Below, one piece after another: positions 27,101 through 36,910 of a DNA stretch of 64,000 nt; position 1 is the stretch's first letter, and every line of letters starts with the position of its first letter. Position numbers and translations under genes: made by a program. Source of the stretch: an uncultured Acidobacteriota bacterium (lineage in GTDB: Bacteria > Acidobacteriota > Terriglobia > Terriglobales > Acidobacteriaceae); the NCBI GenBank assembly GCA_903832055.1, contig CAILAC010000010.1:744001-808000 (forward strand), read 5' to 3'. The notes below the pieces were generated by a model, which worked only from the letters and a program-made list of their open reading frames with translations, ran no database searches and was not told the DNA's origin.

Positions 27101-30100
27101 TCGGCCTACGCGAACGAGAATGTGGTTCCGGCGGTTGTGACCTCCTTGGCTTTCGGAACGCCGCCCACCCCCGTGATCCTGACAGGCCAAACCGCTGGAA
27201 ACTCCGTTACGGTTCTTGAGCTTAACTCTGCGGGAGCTATGCACTCACAGGCGGCGGACACGATCACCCTCGCCGTCACCGGTCCAGGGAACTATTCGGC
27301 CCAGTACAGCCAGGCGGCCATCGCCGGAGTGGCTACATTCAACCTTTCCGCCGTTCCCCTCAATGCTCGGGGAACCTACACATATACGGCCTCGACGGGC
27401 ACTTTCAGCGCACTTGCAACTGAGACAGTCAATCCCGGTGAAGTGGCCTTCGGTAACCTGAGCGTTGGAACCAGCAGCGCGTCACGCGCAGCCGCTGTTG
27501 TATTCACCCTCAACCTTTTGTCCAGGGATGGAACCGTCGCAGTGACGACCGCCGGAGTGACTGGCAAAGATTTCTCGTTAACGAGCGGCGGGACCTGCTC
27601 GTTCGAACCCCTTTCGACCTTGATCTACTCCGCAGGTCAATCCTGCACCGTCAATGTTGTCTTCACGCCACAGGCTCCGGGGCTGCGAACAGGAGCTGTT
27701 GAAATCTTCGACGGCAACGCGGATCTGGTGGCGGAAGCGTTTCTGAGTGGAACCGGCGTCGCGCCCCGGATTGCCTTCCCTGGGCAGCTCAGCCCCGTCT
27801 ACTCCCCCGCTCCGCCCGTGTACTCGATGCATGCCGCTGGGCTCGCGGTCGATGGAGGCGGAAATGTATGGGAAGCCGATCCGATCAACAACAACGTCCT
27901 CAAAATCCCCTGGAACGGGAGCGGCTACAGCACTGCGGTAACCGAAGGGGATATCTCCCCGCAATACGGAACTCCGGTCTTCTGGTCGCCAGGACAGATC
28001 GCGCTCGACGGCGCCGGAAGCGTCTATATCGCTGACGGCGGCCTTGGGGGGTACGGGCCACCGGCAGTTGTCAAGATGAGTACGATCCTCGGCGTACACG
28101 GCCCGATCTGTTGCGCCCCAGAGCAGTTCCTGGGAAGTGGATGGCAGAACCCGCAAGGTATCGCAGTCGATATTCAGGGAAACGTGTTCGTGGCAGACGC
28201 CGGCAACGGGATTATCTATGAACTGCCCTGGACCGGCACTGGATACGCACCCCAGATACAAATCGCGCGAGGACTCTATGCCGTGCAATTGGCTGTGGAT
28301 GGGAACGGGAATGTTTTCGCAGCGACTGGTCTGAACGGCGTCTACGAGATTTCGCCTACAGCCAAGGGTTTCGCCGCACCGATCTCGCTCGGAAGCTGGA
28401 ATGCGATTGGAATTGCAGTAGATGGCTCGGGAAATCTCTTCATCAATGAAGACAACCTGCAGCAGATTATTCGCCTGCCCTGGACGGGAAGCGCCTTTGG
28501 AGCGCCAGCTGCCGTAACTGCGCTGGGAAAGGCCAGCGGAGGTGTCGCCGTCGATGCGGCGGGCACAGTTTATCTGGCCAGCGCATCGCAACCCGGCGTG
28601 ATGAAGGCAGTTACCACAAACCCGCCGGCACTCAAATTCACCCAGACCACAATCGCGGGTACGACCGACACCACCGACGGAGCCCAGACTGCGACCGTCG
28701 CGAACACCGGCAACCAGGCGCTGACGTTCACCGCGACTCCGGCTTACCCCGCAAATTTTCCGGCCAACAATGCAGATGCGAGTCTCTGCTCCGCGAGCGT
28801 CCCGCTCGGTCCAGGCGCTTCGTGCGACATCTCGACAAACTTCGTGCCGCAGGCCGCCGGGGTGTTGTCGGCAAACGTTGTGTTGAATGACAATTCCGTC
28901 ACCGGCACAACCCAAAACATTGCCGTGAGCGGCACAGCGGTGGTCACTCCACCCTACGGCGCACAGATCCTCTACGGCGGCACGCAAAGCGCGCAGACCT
29001 CCTACCAGCTTTATTCGCAGCAGATCCCCCAGGGGCTGGCTTTTGATAGCGCCGGAAACCTCTACGTCGGGGACGCCAGCGAATTGATTGAGCAGTGGAA
29101 CAGGAACGCAAACCCGGACGGCACTTACTCCTTCAGTCTTGGCAACACGCAGCAGACAAACTACTTCAACACCGACGGTACCGAATTTGCCCTGGATGGC
29201 AGCGGTAACCTCTACTACCCGACCTTCTGGCCATTCTGGGGCGTTGGCAGCTATAACCCCTTCAACCCGGTCTATACGGCGCCGCACAACCAGATTCTGT
29301 TTGAGAATTCAACCCAGATCGGCAAGGGACTCGACTACCCAACGGCCGTTGCGCTCGATCCCTCGCAGACGAATCTCTATGTGGCCGATGGCGGAATGAA
29401 CTCACACAATCTGGTGGGCGGTTCGGACGAAAGCATCTGGAAGATGACAGCGCCCTTCGGTTCAAGCGCCTCCTTTTCACCCATCATCGCAATAAGCGGA
29501 ACTCCTCTGGCAATAGCCGCAGATCGCTCAGGCAATATTTACCTCGACACCTCGCTGCAGTTTGGCAGCGACAACTGCCAGGAGCTGGAATACTCGCCCA
29601 CTGGGACCGGAACGTACAGTCAAACTCAAATTTCGACTCACTGCAGTTATGGCCTGTCCGTCCAGGACGATGGGACGATCTTCGTCGCCGACCAGTACAG
29701 CGGCAACGTCATCCATCAGATTCCCGTTGGGGGAGGTGGCTGGGTCGAGTTTGCTCTGGCCAAAGTTAGCGGACCAGCGGGGTTGGCCGTTGACCCGCAG
29801 GGGAACGTGTGGGTATCCGACACCACAGATGGCACGGTGATCGAACTCACTGGAACTACCTCGAATCTGGGAGAAACGCCCATAGGCGCTACCAAGTCTG
29901 TGACCCTCAACTTTACCGTCGTAGCCGGGGTAACTCTTGGGCGCGTCGGGGTTCTCACCTGGGGCCAACCGGGGCTGGACTTCACGGATGCCGGTCAAAG
30001 CACCTGCACAGCGCAAACCTATCTTGCCACTACGCTCTGCGTCGTTAACGTCAACTTCAAGCCATCGGCCGCCGGGCCGAGAAGCGGCGCTGTCATTCTT

Positions 30101-33100
30101 TACGACCCGAACGGTAACCCGATCGCTTCAGTAATCCTCCAGGGAACTGGCACCGGACCTGCACCTGTGTTCGAGTCACCGTCCATCTCCCTGCTGACTC
30201 CCACCGCAAACTACTTCAACACCTGGGGAGCGACAGCCCTCGATGGAGCCGGCAATCTTTACATCCCGGTCCCATCCGCCAACGAGATCTTGTTCGCAGC
30301 ACCGCAGAGCGCAGCAACCGTGTTGCCGCTCTCCAGTCCCACGGGCAGCCCAAATCCTGCCCAGCCAACCGCTAATTCAACGCTGAGCAATCCCTCGGCC
30401 GCCGCCATCGACCCTGCGGGAACACTCTATATCGCGGACTCCGGTAATAATCGCATCCTGGTGCGCCAGCCAACCGGGACCGCGGGCGCCTATTACCTCT
30501 TCAACCTGGCAACGAAGGGATTCGCGCTAAGCGGCCCACAGGGCGTTGCTACCGATGCCGGCGGAGACGTCTTCATCGCCGATACCGGAAACAATCGCAT
30601 CCTCGAAGTGCTGCCCAATGGCTCCGCCCGGCAATTCGGTCCCAACGTCGCCCAGCCCGGCTCTGTGGCAGTCGATCCCTCTGGAAACGTCTATTTCACC
30701 TACACAGTCAGCCCCTCGGTGTGGAAGATATCGAGCGATGGCAAGACCGTAACGCAACTCAGCACCGGCAGCATTGCGCTCCAATCACCCACCGGCCTCG
30801 CCGTCGACGCTGCTGGAACGGTGTATATCGCCGATTCCAAAGCCGGAGTTCTGGAAGTAAGCGCCGGAGGCACCGTCAACGCGATGAATCTGCCCTATCC
30901 TCTCGCGGGATACTCCAACCCGAACGCGGTCAGCCTCGATTCTGCCGGAAACGTGTATCTCTCCGCCTCCGGACTGGGCGTGTATGAGATGCAGCGGAAC
31001 GGCTTATCCCTGAGCTTCGCCAGTACCAAAACGGGTGCCACCAGCACCGACAGCCCCAGAACCGTGATCGCGGAAAACATCGGCAATCGGGCTCTGAACA
31101 TCACCGGCGTCGCCTATCCGCTCGATTTCCCTCAAGGCACAACGGTCTCGAACGTCTGCACCAACTCCACCCAGCTCACGCCCGGCGGAGTTTGCAACCT
31201 GCCAATCGCCTTCCAGCCTTCAAGTGGAACTTCGGTCAGCGAACAAGTTACGCTCACGGATAATGCTTTCAACTCCGCCGGCACTACGCAGTCAATTGCG
31301 GTCAATGGAACCGGGGTCGTCGGAGGATTGAGCCAGACCATCACCAGCCCACTGCCCGGCGGCGTCTTCACCAAAACGCCCACCTATCCTTACAGCACCA
31401 GTGGCCCGCTGGTGTACATCAGCGCATCCTCAGGGTTGCCGGTCACACTTACGGTCGTCTCGGGGCCGGGAAACTTCGCTGGTGCATCCTCTTCCACAAC
31501 GAGCCACCAACTCAGTTTCACCGCCGCAGGGGTGGTGCAGGTAATGGCCACACAGCCCGGCAATGCCACGTACGCGCCCGCAACCCCTGTGATGTTCACC
31601 GTTACCGCGACTGCCGCGCCCATCAGCGTCAACACGCGCCATTCCAGCTTTACGCAAGTCTATGGGGCAGCATCGCCCACCGTAGTTTTCCTGCTTTCAG
31701 GCCTGGTCAATGTGAACGATCAGGTTTACCTCACGATCACCGGCGGCGCAACACCCGCCAGTCCAGTCGGAAACGACCCAATCACCTTTGGGCTTACCGG
31801 ACCCATGGCGTCCTCCTACTATCTTGCGGCCGGCTCTACTACGGGCACGCTCGTGGTAAGCCCCGCGTCTCTGACCGTTGCTGCCACCGACGTCTACCTC
31901 AATATTGGCCAGGCGATTCCAGCTTTGGGATACATCCTCATCGGGCTTGCACCCGGCGATACCCCAGCTCAGGCAGTTACCGGAACGCCCGTGCTGAGTG
32001 CCACCGCAACCGCTGCAAATGCCGGTAGCTTTCCCATCGCCCTATCGCTGGGAACGCTCACCTCCGCCAACTACACGCTGACTCCGGCCAACGGTGTGAT
32101 CAATGTCTTCGCGCCCGTCGCGATGGGATCGGCGACCGTCAACGGGACACCTGTGAGCCGCACCCTCAGCTTCGGCCAGGGGCCAGCCAGTCGCTTCGCC
32201 AACGCGACGGGAACCACTTTTGCAGCTGGACAGAACCTGTTTCAGGCGGGAACCTTCGCTTGTGGCGGCGGAACCTGCTCGGGAACCATCACATTTTCCC
32301 CCACCCTCCCTGGAAACTGGAGCGGGAGCATCCAACTCACCGATCAGAGTTTGCCGGCGCATGTACTCGTCTCGATTCCCGTCTCCGGCTCCGCTCTGGC
32401 GCCTCGAATCGCCTTTGTACCCGGTCGGCAGTCCACCATTGGCACCGGCTTGAACTTTCCCACGGGCGTGGCGATTGACTCGGTTGGCAATACCTACATC
32501 GCCGACCAGCAGAACAATCGCGTCGTGAAGGTGCTCACAAACGGCGGCGGCCAAGTTGTTCTCGGTTCAGGGCTCATCCAGCCATCTGGATTGGCGGTCG
32601 ATTCGCACGGCAATCTGTGGATCGCCGATACCGGCAATGGAAGAATTGTGCAAGTGCCTGCCGCAGGTGGCTCACAGATCGTCGTGGCCAGCGGCTTCAA
32701 TCGAGTCTCCGGGATTGCTGTCGACGCCGCCGGAAATCTCTATTCGGCCGACTCCGGCTTTGGAACGGTGCAGATGTTCCCCGCTGGCGGCGGAGCGCCC
32801 GTCCCTGTAGGCAGCGGATGGATCAGCCCAGTCGGAATCGCGTTGGATGCCCTCGGCGATGTATTCGTGACCGATTCACAAGCGAATAAGTTGGTGGAAG
32901 TGAGCGGAGGACAGCAATCGTCTCTTCCCGTCGCCGGCCTCAATGCCCCTTCGGGCGTGGCCGTAGACCAGTTGGGCGATATCTTCATCTCCGACACGCT
33001 GAATGGCCGCATTCTGGAAGTACCTGCAAATGGCACCGGCCAATTCACTTTGCAAAGCGGGCCAGCCAAGCCGTCTTTGCTGGCAGTGACGCCCAAGGGA

Positions 33101-35833
33101 GTTCTGTATGTTCCAGATCCCGTCAATAATCGCGTTCTAACTGTCGACCCAGGCACACCGGCAGCGTTGATCTTTGCGCCAACGGCCCTCAATACCGCAG
33201 CGAGCGCCGGACCGCAAACCGTCACCGTGATGAATCTGGGAAACAGCAATCTGACCTTCTCAGCGGTTCAATACCCCGACAGCTTCCCTGAAAGCTCTGG
33301 TGTAAGCACAGACTGCACCGCTTCGACGAGCCTGATTCCGGGTGGCACCTGCACCCTCAGCATGCAGTTCTCGCCTCGGCTTGTGAACGTCTCTGCCCTC
33401 AACACACCGTTCACCACTTCAATCGTCGTCACCGACAACAACCTGAATACCACCGCAGCGCAGTCGGTCCCGGTGACCGGTACCCCTGCTGCCGCAGCGC
33501 TTTCCGTCACTGAATCAAAAGGCGGTTCCTTTGCTTTAGGCTCAACCGGCCTTTGGAATCTAACCGTCGCCAACACAAGTACATTCGTTGCAACCTCGGG
33601 TACCGTGTCACTGACGGCCAACATGCCCACTGGATTCTCCATCGTGCGTTTCAGCAGCACCGGCGGATGGAATTGCAATGGCGTCGGCACTTTGACCCTC
33701 GCCTGCACTACCAGCCAGTCCGTCAAGGGGGGCAACTTTCCAGTTGTTGGCGTCGTCGTCCAGGTTCCAACGAATGCTCCTTCGCGTGTGACCGGTACGG
33801 CGTCGGCCTGGGGCGGCGGCGATCCCATCCATACGAACTCAGCTTCCGCAGCCACAACCTCAAGCGTCGTCACCACGGCAACGGAAACGTCCCAAACCGT
33901 CACTTTCCCGCCAATTTCTGCGCAAACCGTGGGGATACCGTTGTCACTCTCGGCCACCGCGAGTTCAGGGCTGGCGGTCACGTTCACATCTGCGACCACC
34001 AGCGTGTGCGCCGTTTCTGGCGTCACGACCACATTCACTGCCTCAGGCAACTGCACCATCAATGCCAACCAGGTGGGGAACAACACCTATGCTGCGGCTC
34101 CGCAGGTCCAGCAGACCTTCGCAGTGGTAGGCAAACCGCAGACCATCAGCTTCACCGCCTTGCCAACAAGCGTGGCCTTCGGTTCGGCCGGCCCCTATAC
34201 CCTGAAAGCCACCGCGAGTTCAGGGCTTACCGTCTCTTTTTCCGCTACAGGTCCGGCCAATCTTTCCGGCAGCATCCTGACCCTCACAGGAGCAGGAACT
34301 GTAATCGTCACGGCGTCTCAGGCAGGCAACTCGAAATACGCTGCTGCTCCGTCGGTCTCCCAAACCATAGTGGTCAACCCGCCGGCAAACCCAGCCCTCA
34401 GTGTCGCCAGTTCTCTTGCGTTTCCGAGCCTGGCTTTTGGCAGCAGCAAGTCTTTGCAATTTACTATCAAAAATGCCGGCGGCGGGACCCTCACTGTCTC
34501 CTCGATATCGATCGCGGGCCGAGGCTTCACCGCCGCACTGCCTTCCTGCGCGCCCTCGATTGCCTCCGGGGCAAGTTGCGCGGTCAACGTGACCTTCGTC
34601 CCCGCCGCCCTGGGGCAAAATGCAGCCACGCTCACGCTGGTGAGCAATGTCGGCAATGCCACGGTCGCGCTCACCGGAATCTCCACCGGACCCCAGGCTG
34701 CCTTTTTCCCGGCGCAACAGTTCACCGTGGGCAGCGCTTGGGGTTATCCTGTCGCTTCCGCTCTCGACACTCACGGCTACCTCTACATCGCCGACGAAAA
34801 CCAATCCTCCATCGTCAAATTGCCCACAGGTGGTGGAACCCCCGTCAACGTCGGTACTGGACTCAGCCAGCCTGTCGGAATAGCAGTCGACAGATTCGGC
34901 AACCTCTACATCAGCGACTCGGGCAACCATCAGGTGGTCGAAGTCCCTGCCAATGGAGCTTCTCAGATCGTTCTCGCCAGCGGCCTGACACACCCGGCGG
35001 GTATCGCGGTGGACGGTAACGGCAATGTGTACTTCGCGGACCTCTTCGCGCCAGGCGTCTACAAGATACCGGCAGGAGGTGGAACCCCTGTTGCTCTTGG
35101 AACTGGCTGGAGCAGTCCCTTTGCTGTTGCCGTCGATACCGCAGGCAACGTCTTCGTTTCCGACAACAGCGCCAATCAGATCGTGGAACTACCCTCTGGG
35201 GGTGGGTCGCAGATCACGGTTCTGAACTCCGGTCTGAACTACCCTTCCGGACTTGCCGTAGACCTTGTAGGGAACCTCTACATAGCCGACACCCTGCACA
35301 ACCGGATTCTTGTTGTGCTCGCCAATGGCGGTCTTCAGATTCCGGTTGTTACCACGGGACTCAAATATCCCTATCTTCTCTCCGTTGACGGTTCTGGCAA
35401 TCTATACATCCCTGATGGAGGGTTGGACAAAGTCTTTAGAGTAAGCACCTTCCAGCCCCCATCACTGAGCTTCGCAACGACCCCCGTCGGGACCACCAGC
35501 ACCGATAGTCCGAAATTCGTTACCGTGTACAACCCCGGAAACGTCCCCCTCGTCTCCAGCGGGCTCACGGTCCCGGCCAACTTTACAGAATCGGCGGGCA
35601 ACGGAGCCCTTCCCGTTTGCACCTCTACCTCCACAGTCCAGGCCGGAGGAGCATGTCAGCTTCCGATCAGCTTCACCCCTGCCGCCACAGGCAGCCTGAG
35701 CGGAGCCGTGGTGCTCACCGACAATTCCCGGAATGCTTCTGCAGCCCAACAAAGCATCCATGTGAGCGGTTCGGCAACCGCTGCAGCACCAAAGACCGCG
35801 ATTTCCGCGCCTGCGTTTGGCAAGATAAATTGA
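24191..35833 (+). CDS. Giant secreted NHL/MBG/choice-of-anchor-D repeat protein
   Basis: A 3,880-residue protein. The likely TTG start at 24191 follows GAGGG. The hydrophobic segment around residues 27-47, ending VFAQ, is a signal peptide. About seven NHL beta-propeller regions lie at roughly 54-314, 430-777, 1197-1470, 1590-1893, 1990-2273, 2737-2990 and 3503-3753, with repeats of the form GVAVDxxGNLYIADTGNNRI. Between them sit choice-of-anchor-D (ASH-like) modules with GxxCxLxxxFxP patterns, two Ig-like units (about 880-1080), MBG-type domains (about 2477-2636), a DUF11-like unit and further Ig-like units (about 3236-3393). It ends after a last anchor-D module (about 3757-3866) with no sorting signal or membrane anchor seen. 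No enzymatic domain was found. It is probably a surface or extracellular binding scaffold. An ATG at 24299 would shorten the signal region. Confidence 0.9.
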   Translation: MIFSLYRADLFSGTSLFRSAKPRVTGLHIFAATVCSMILLSANVFAQSVSLIGWDAPATLVSNSLSSPGGVAADYNGAIYIADTGNKRVIQLVPSATGYKVGATLINATTTGGGFQPVSVAVDPALNVYVYDSGAGRIIEIPWNGSGFDTAVTVVSGFAGLAQVVVDGGQNLYVAETGSHSIYQARRNGSTYGNPVLISSQGYAGSSAIAVDAGLNLYFTDSTDSQIVESVWTGSAYNTPVPVLTGLSSVQNIAIDSGGNLFFVAGGAVQSVARLTGTTFGAPFSGGGSSTFAQPSGIAFSSLGTLLVADKQANTVSSVLPPGNFGSLAIGTFSPTRNISFRFNTGTNLGSQTVISAPESPNVLSTPYDLLDNGGSCGVSFYNPGDVCTLSIGFLPHHAGALSGALALYGLSGPPLISVPLTGSGVGAQIAFAPKLINFPIAVGPNQFAFDTNNNLYYAAFSAASGSVKEAVWNGSGFNTPITLLSGVFPIALALDGLGNVYVADNHTTSILKIPATANPSNIRGGTFGQPVTLWVGSQPQTLSATYCGTALSLICYDVKGCSKHTVSCDTESYLTGTAQTLTQMTADAAGNVYFQAYTSAFLATQNAIVNLGATLMKLPVTNAGYSAPQIIAPPNLDSLFSSGQGYLPLTVDLNGNIFIGSPSVGSVFELHWSANGYSAPEFVLGGLGSGPFGYFIAVDGNDNVYATSGSITSPVGSLIRAWRNGSSWSSATVVSLPNTLFQGLTLDAVGNPWVSTFSSIEVQTDTFSKLDISSFPTLNFPTATFAGQADTSDGSASVTLNNIGNQPLALNPVYPPSFPVNTADPRLCQSGGTLAQGQSCNLSMSFAPVSSGTLQQAATPASGIASTANPAVSLAGVGKAVLALQFGTAPPAALEAGQSAGSGITVLIEQYGSVVTTATPTVTLTVTGPNSYSATYTAVAAAGVATFNLPAAFNITGVYFYKASVSGYASAYANENVVPAVVTSLAFGTPPTPVILTGQTAGNSVTVLELNSAGAMHSQAADTITLAVTGPGNYSAQYSQAAIAGVATFNLSAVPLNARGTYTYTASTGTFSALATETVNPGEVAFGNLSVGTSSASRAAAVVFTLNLLSRDGTVAVTTAGVTGKDFSLTSGGTCSFEPLSTLIYSAGQSCTVNVVFTPQAPGLRTGAVEIFDGNADLVAEAFLSGTGVAPRIAFPGQLSPVYSPAPPVYSMHAAGLAVDGGGNVWEADPINNNVLKIPWNGSGYSTAVTEGDISPQYGTPVFWSPGQIALDGAGSVYIADGGLGGYGPPAVVKMSTILGVHGPICCAPEQFLGSGWQNPQGIAVDIQGNVFVADAGNGIIYELPWTGTGYAPQIQIARGLYAVQLAVDGNGNVFAATGLNGVYEISPTAKGFAAPISLGSWNAIGIAVDGSGNLFINEDNLQQIIRLPWTGSAFGAPAAVTALGKASGGVAVDAAGTVYLASASQPGVMKAVTTNPPALKFTQTTIAGTTDTTDGAQTATVANTGNQALTFTATPAYPANFPANNADASLCSASVPLGPGASCDISTNFVPQAAGVLSANVVLNDNSVTGTTQNIAVSGTAVVTPPYGAQILYGGTQSAQTSYQLYSQQIPQGLAFDSAGNLYVGDASELIEQWNRNANPDGTYSFSLGNTQQTNYFNTDGTEFALDGSGNLYYPTFWPFWGVGSYNPFNPVYTAPHNQILFENSTQIGKGLDYPTAVALDPSQTNLYVADGGMNSHNLVGGSDESIWKMTAPFGSSASFSPIIAISGTPLAIAADRSGNIYLDTSLQFGSDNCQELEYSPTGTGTYSQTQISTHCSYGLSVQDDGTIFVADQYSGNVIHQIPVGGGGWVEFALAKVSGPAGLAVDPQGNVWVSDTTDGTVIELTGTTSNLGETPIGATKSVTLNFTVVAGVTLGRVGVLTWGQPGLDFTDAGQSTCTAQTYLATTLCVVNVNFKPSAAGPRSGAVILYDPNGNPIASVILQGTGTGPAPVFESPSISLLTPTANYFNTWGATALDGAGNLYIPVPSANEILFAAPQSAATVLPLSSPTGSPNPAQPTANSTLSNPSAAAIDPAGTLYIADSGNNRILVRQPTGTAGAYYLFNLATKGFALSGPQGVATDAGGDVFIADTGNNRILEVLPNGSARQFGPNVAQPGSVAVDPSGNVYFTYTVSPSVWKISSDGKTVTQLSTGSIALQSPTGLAVDAAGTVYIADSKAGVLEVSAGGTVNAMNLPYPLAGYSNPNAVSLDSAGNVYLSASGLGVYEMQRNGLSLSFASTKTGATSTDSPRTVIAENIGNRALNITGVAYPLDFPQGTTVSNVCTNSTQLTPGGVCNLPIAFQPSSGTSVSEQVTLTDNAFNSAGTTQSIAVNGTGVVGGLSQTITSPLPGGVFTKTPTYPYSTSGPLVYISASSGLPVTLTVVSGPGNFAGASSSTTSHQLSFTAAGVVQVMATQPGNATYAPATPVMFTVTATAAPISVNTRHSSFTQVYGAASPTVVFLLSGLVNVNDQVYLTITGGATPASPVGNDPITFGLTGPMASSYYLAAGSTTGTLVVSPASLTVAATDVYLNIGQAIPALGYILIGLAPGDTPAQAVTGTPVLSATATAANAGSFPIALSLGTLTSANYTLTPANGVINVFAPVAMGSATVNGTPVSRTLSFGQGPASRFANATGTTFAAGQNLFQAGTFACGGGTCSGTITFSPTLPGNWSGSIQLTDQSLPAHVLVSIPVSGSALAPRIAFVPGRQSTIGTGLNFPTGVAIDSVGNTYIADQQNNRVVKVLTNGGGQVVLGSGLIQPSGLAVDSHGNLWIADTGNGRIVQVPAAGGSQIVVASGFNRVSGIAVDAAGNLYSADSGFGTVQMFPAGGGAPVPVGSGWISPVGIALDALGDVFVTDSQANKLVEVSGGQQSSLPVAGLNAPSGVAVDQLGDIFISDTLNGRILEVPANGTGQFTLQSGPAKPSLLAVTPKGVLYVPDPVNNRVLTVDPGTPAALIFAPTALNTAASAGPQTVTVMNLGNSNLTFSAVQYPDSFPESSGVSTDCTASTSLIPGGTCTLSMQFSPRLVNVSALNTPFTTSIVVTDNNLNTTAAQSVPVTGTPAAAALSVTESKGGSFALGSTGLWNLTVANTSTFVATSGTVSLTANMPTGFSIVRFSSTGGWNCNGVGTLTLACTTSQSVKGGNFPVVGVVVQVPTNAPSRVTGTASAWGGGDPIHTNSASAATTSSVVTTATETSQTVTFPPISAQTVGIPLSLSATASSGLAVTFTSATTSVCAVSGVTTTFTASGNCTINANQVGNNTYAAAPQVQQTFAVVGKPQTISFTALPTSVAFGSAGPYTLKATASSGLTVSFSATGPANLSGSILTLTGAGTVIVTASQAGNSKYAAAPSVSQTIVVNPPANPALSVASSLAFPSLAFGSSKSLQFTIKNAGGGTLTVSSISIAGRGFTAALPSCAPSIASGASCAVNVTFVPAALGQNAATLTLVSNVGNATVALTGISTGPQAAFFPAQQFTVGSAWGYPVASALDTHGYLYIADENQSSIVKLPTGGGTPVNVGTGLSQPVGIAVDRFGNLYISDSGNHQVVEVPANGASQIVLASGLTHPAGIAVDGNGNVYFADLFAPGVYKIPAGGGTPVALGTGWSSPFAVAVDTAGNVFVSDNSANQIVELPSGGGSQITVLNSGLNYPSGLAVDLVGNLYIADTLHNRILVVLANGGLQIPVVTTGLKYPYLLSVDGSGNLYIPDGGLDKVFRVSTFQPPSLSFATTPVGTTSTDSPKFVTVYNPGNVPLVSSGLTVPANFTESAGNGALPVCTSTSTVQAGGACQLPISFTPAATGSLSGAVVLTDNSRNASAAQQSIHVSGSATAAAPKTAISAPAFGKIN

Positions 35834-36049
35834 AGGCGGCCCATCTTGGCAAGTGGACCGGAAAGCGTCGGGCAGGCGCAAGTTTTCGCGACAGAGCACG
35901 ACAGGCCTCAGTGCATCGCGTAAGCGGTGCGCTGTGGCTTGAGGAAAAACACAATTTCACTCGCAGCTGCACGATCGCGAAGGACCATGTGCAATAAGCG
36001 CCGTTACAAAGCCCGGAAATGAAGGGAATATTGCGAGTTGATGATTGTA

Positions 36050-36125
36050 TGGTGGAGCTGAGCGGGATCGAACCGCTGGCCTCCTCGTTGCGAACGAGGC
36101 GCTCTCCCAGCTGAGCTACAGCCCC
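36050..36125 (-). tRNA. tRNA-Ala (CGC anticodon)
   Basis: Read on the minus strand, a 76-base cloverleaf is complete including the encoded CCA. It has acceptor stem GGGGCTG with CAGCTCC, a D-arm with AGCTGGGA, anticodon stem CCTCG/CGAGG around loop TTCGCAA (anticodon CGC, reading GCG), and a T-arm with TTCGATC. It lies between the giant gene and the TetR gene. Confidence 0.95.
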
Positions 36126-36215
36126 ACATTGGGAAGGAAACAACCTTTTCATTGTAGCAATCTTCACCGATTACGCCAATGCCGCAGCCAAGCGGCGCGC
36201 TTTGAATCCACCCAT

Positions 36216-36776
36216 CTACGCCGCTCCAAGCTTCTCCGCCAGCCCGGCAAGAGTCCTCAGAAAGTACCTCTTCTCACCCATCACCCGCCCCAGCACTAAA
36301 GAACCCTCAATTTCAATCAGCGCCTGCTCTGCGCAACTCTCCGCAGCCGCGCGCTCCAAACCGCATTCCATCGCTATCCCGGTAAAAGCATGCAACCATT
36401 GCTCCAGCGCCCCCCGCAGCGCTACTTGCAACGCAACAGGCCCTCCCGGCAGCGAAAGTGTCTCCAGCACGCAGGGCTTCGTGCCGTCCCCATAGAACTC
36501 CCGCAGTCGGCTGGAAACAAGTTCAATGCGATCCCCTGGCTCGCCTCCCTGCTTCAAAGCCTCAAAAACGTTCCCCTCAAACCACGCGCCCACACGCTGA
36601 GCCACGGCCATCACAATCGCTTCCTTCCCACCCGGGTAGCGATAGTAGAGACTTGCTTTCTCCAGCCCGGTAACCTCCGCGATCTGGTTCAGGCTCGTCG
36701 CCTCATACCCGAGCCTGCGAAACAGCTCCAGGGCCCGATCAGCCAGTTCTTCGTCCTTGAGTCTTGCCGTTGCCAT
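36216..36776 (-). CDS. TetR/AcrR-family transcriptional regulator
   Basis: A 186-aa repressor with the N-terminal TetR helix-turn-helix: ALELFRRLGYEATSLNQIAEVTGLEKASLYYRYPGGKEAI-type sequence at about residues 12-50. The C-terminal ligand-binding half contains Cys and Ala-rich helices; the ligand is unknown. The ATG at 36776 is preferred over an in-frame start 18 bases earlier because the family consensus begins there. It is divergent from the DsrE-like and flavin-binding genes. Two matching inverted repeats in the shared promoter suggest it controls itself and those genes. Confidence 0.92.
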   Translation of the reverse strand: MATARLKDEELADRALELFRRLGYEATSLNQIAEVTGLEKASLYYRYPGGKEAIVMAVAQRVGAWFEGNVFEALKQGGEPGDRIELVSSRLREFYGDGTKPCVLETLSLPGGPVALQVALRGALEQWLHAFTGIAMECGLERAAAESCAEQALIEIEGSLVLGRVMGEKRYFLRTLAGLAEKLGAA

Positions 36777-36796
36777 AGCGCCCCTGGCCTTCACTA

Positions 36797-36862
36797 TACC
36801 GTACGTTCGGAATTTTTTTCGAAATCCAATGCGCTTTCTGAAACTTTACCGACCGTTCGGTA
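36797..36862. promoter_or_regulatory. Two candidate TetR operator boxes
   Basis: The box at 36847-36862, taccga-ccgt-tcggta, is a perfect inverted repeat. The box at 36797-36812, taccgt-acgt-tcggaa, is a related imperfect copy 50 bases away. Both lie in the gap between the divergent TetR and DsrE-like genes. Confidence 0.7.
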
Positions 36863-36910
36863 TCATATGAAGGTGGCAGCTTCTAAAAATGTCTACCAGG
36901 AGACTTCCCA

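Noticed and set aside
27578-29287. 569-residue minus-strand frame inside the giant gene
   Set aside because: The plus frame has repeated NHL motifs throughout; the minus frame has no domain pattern.
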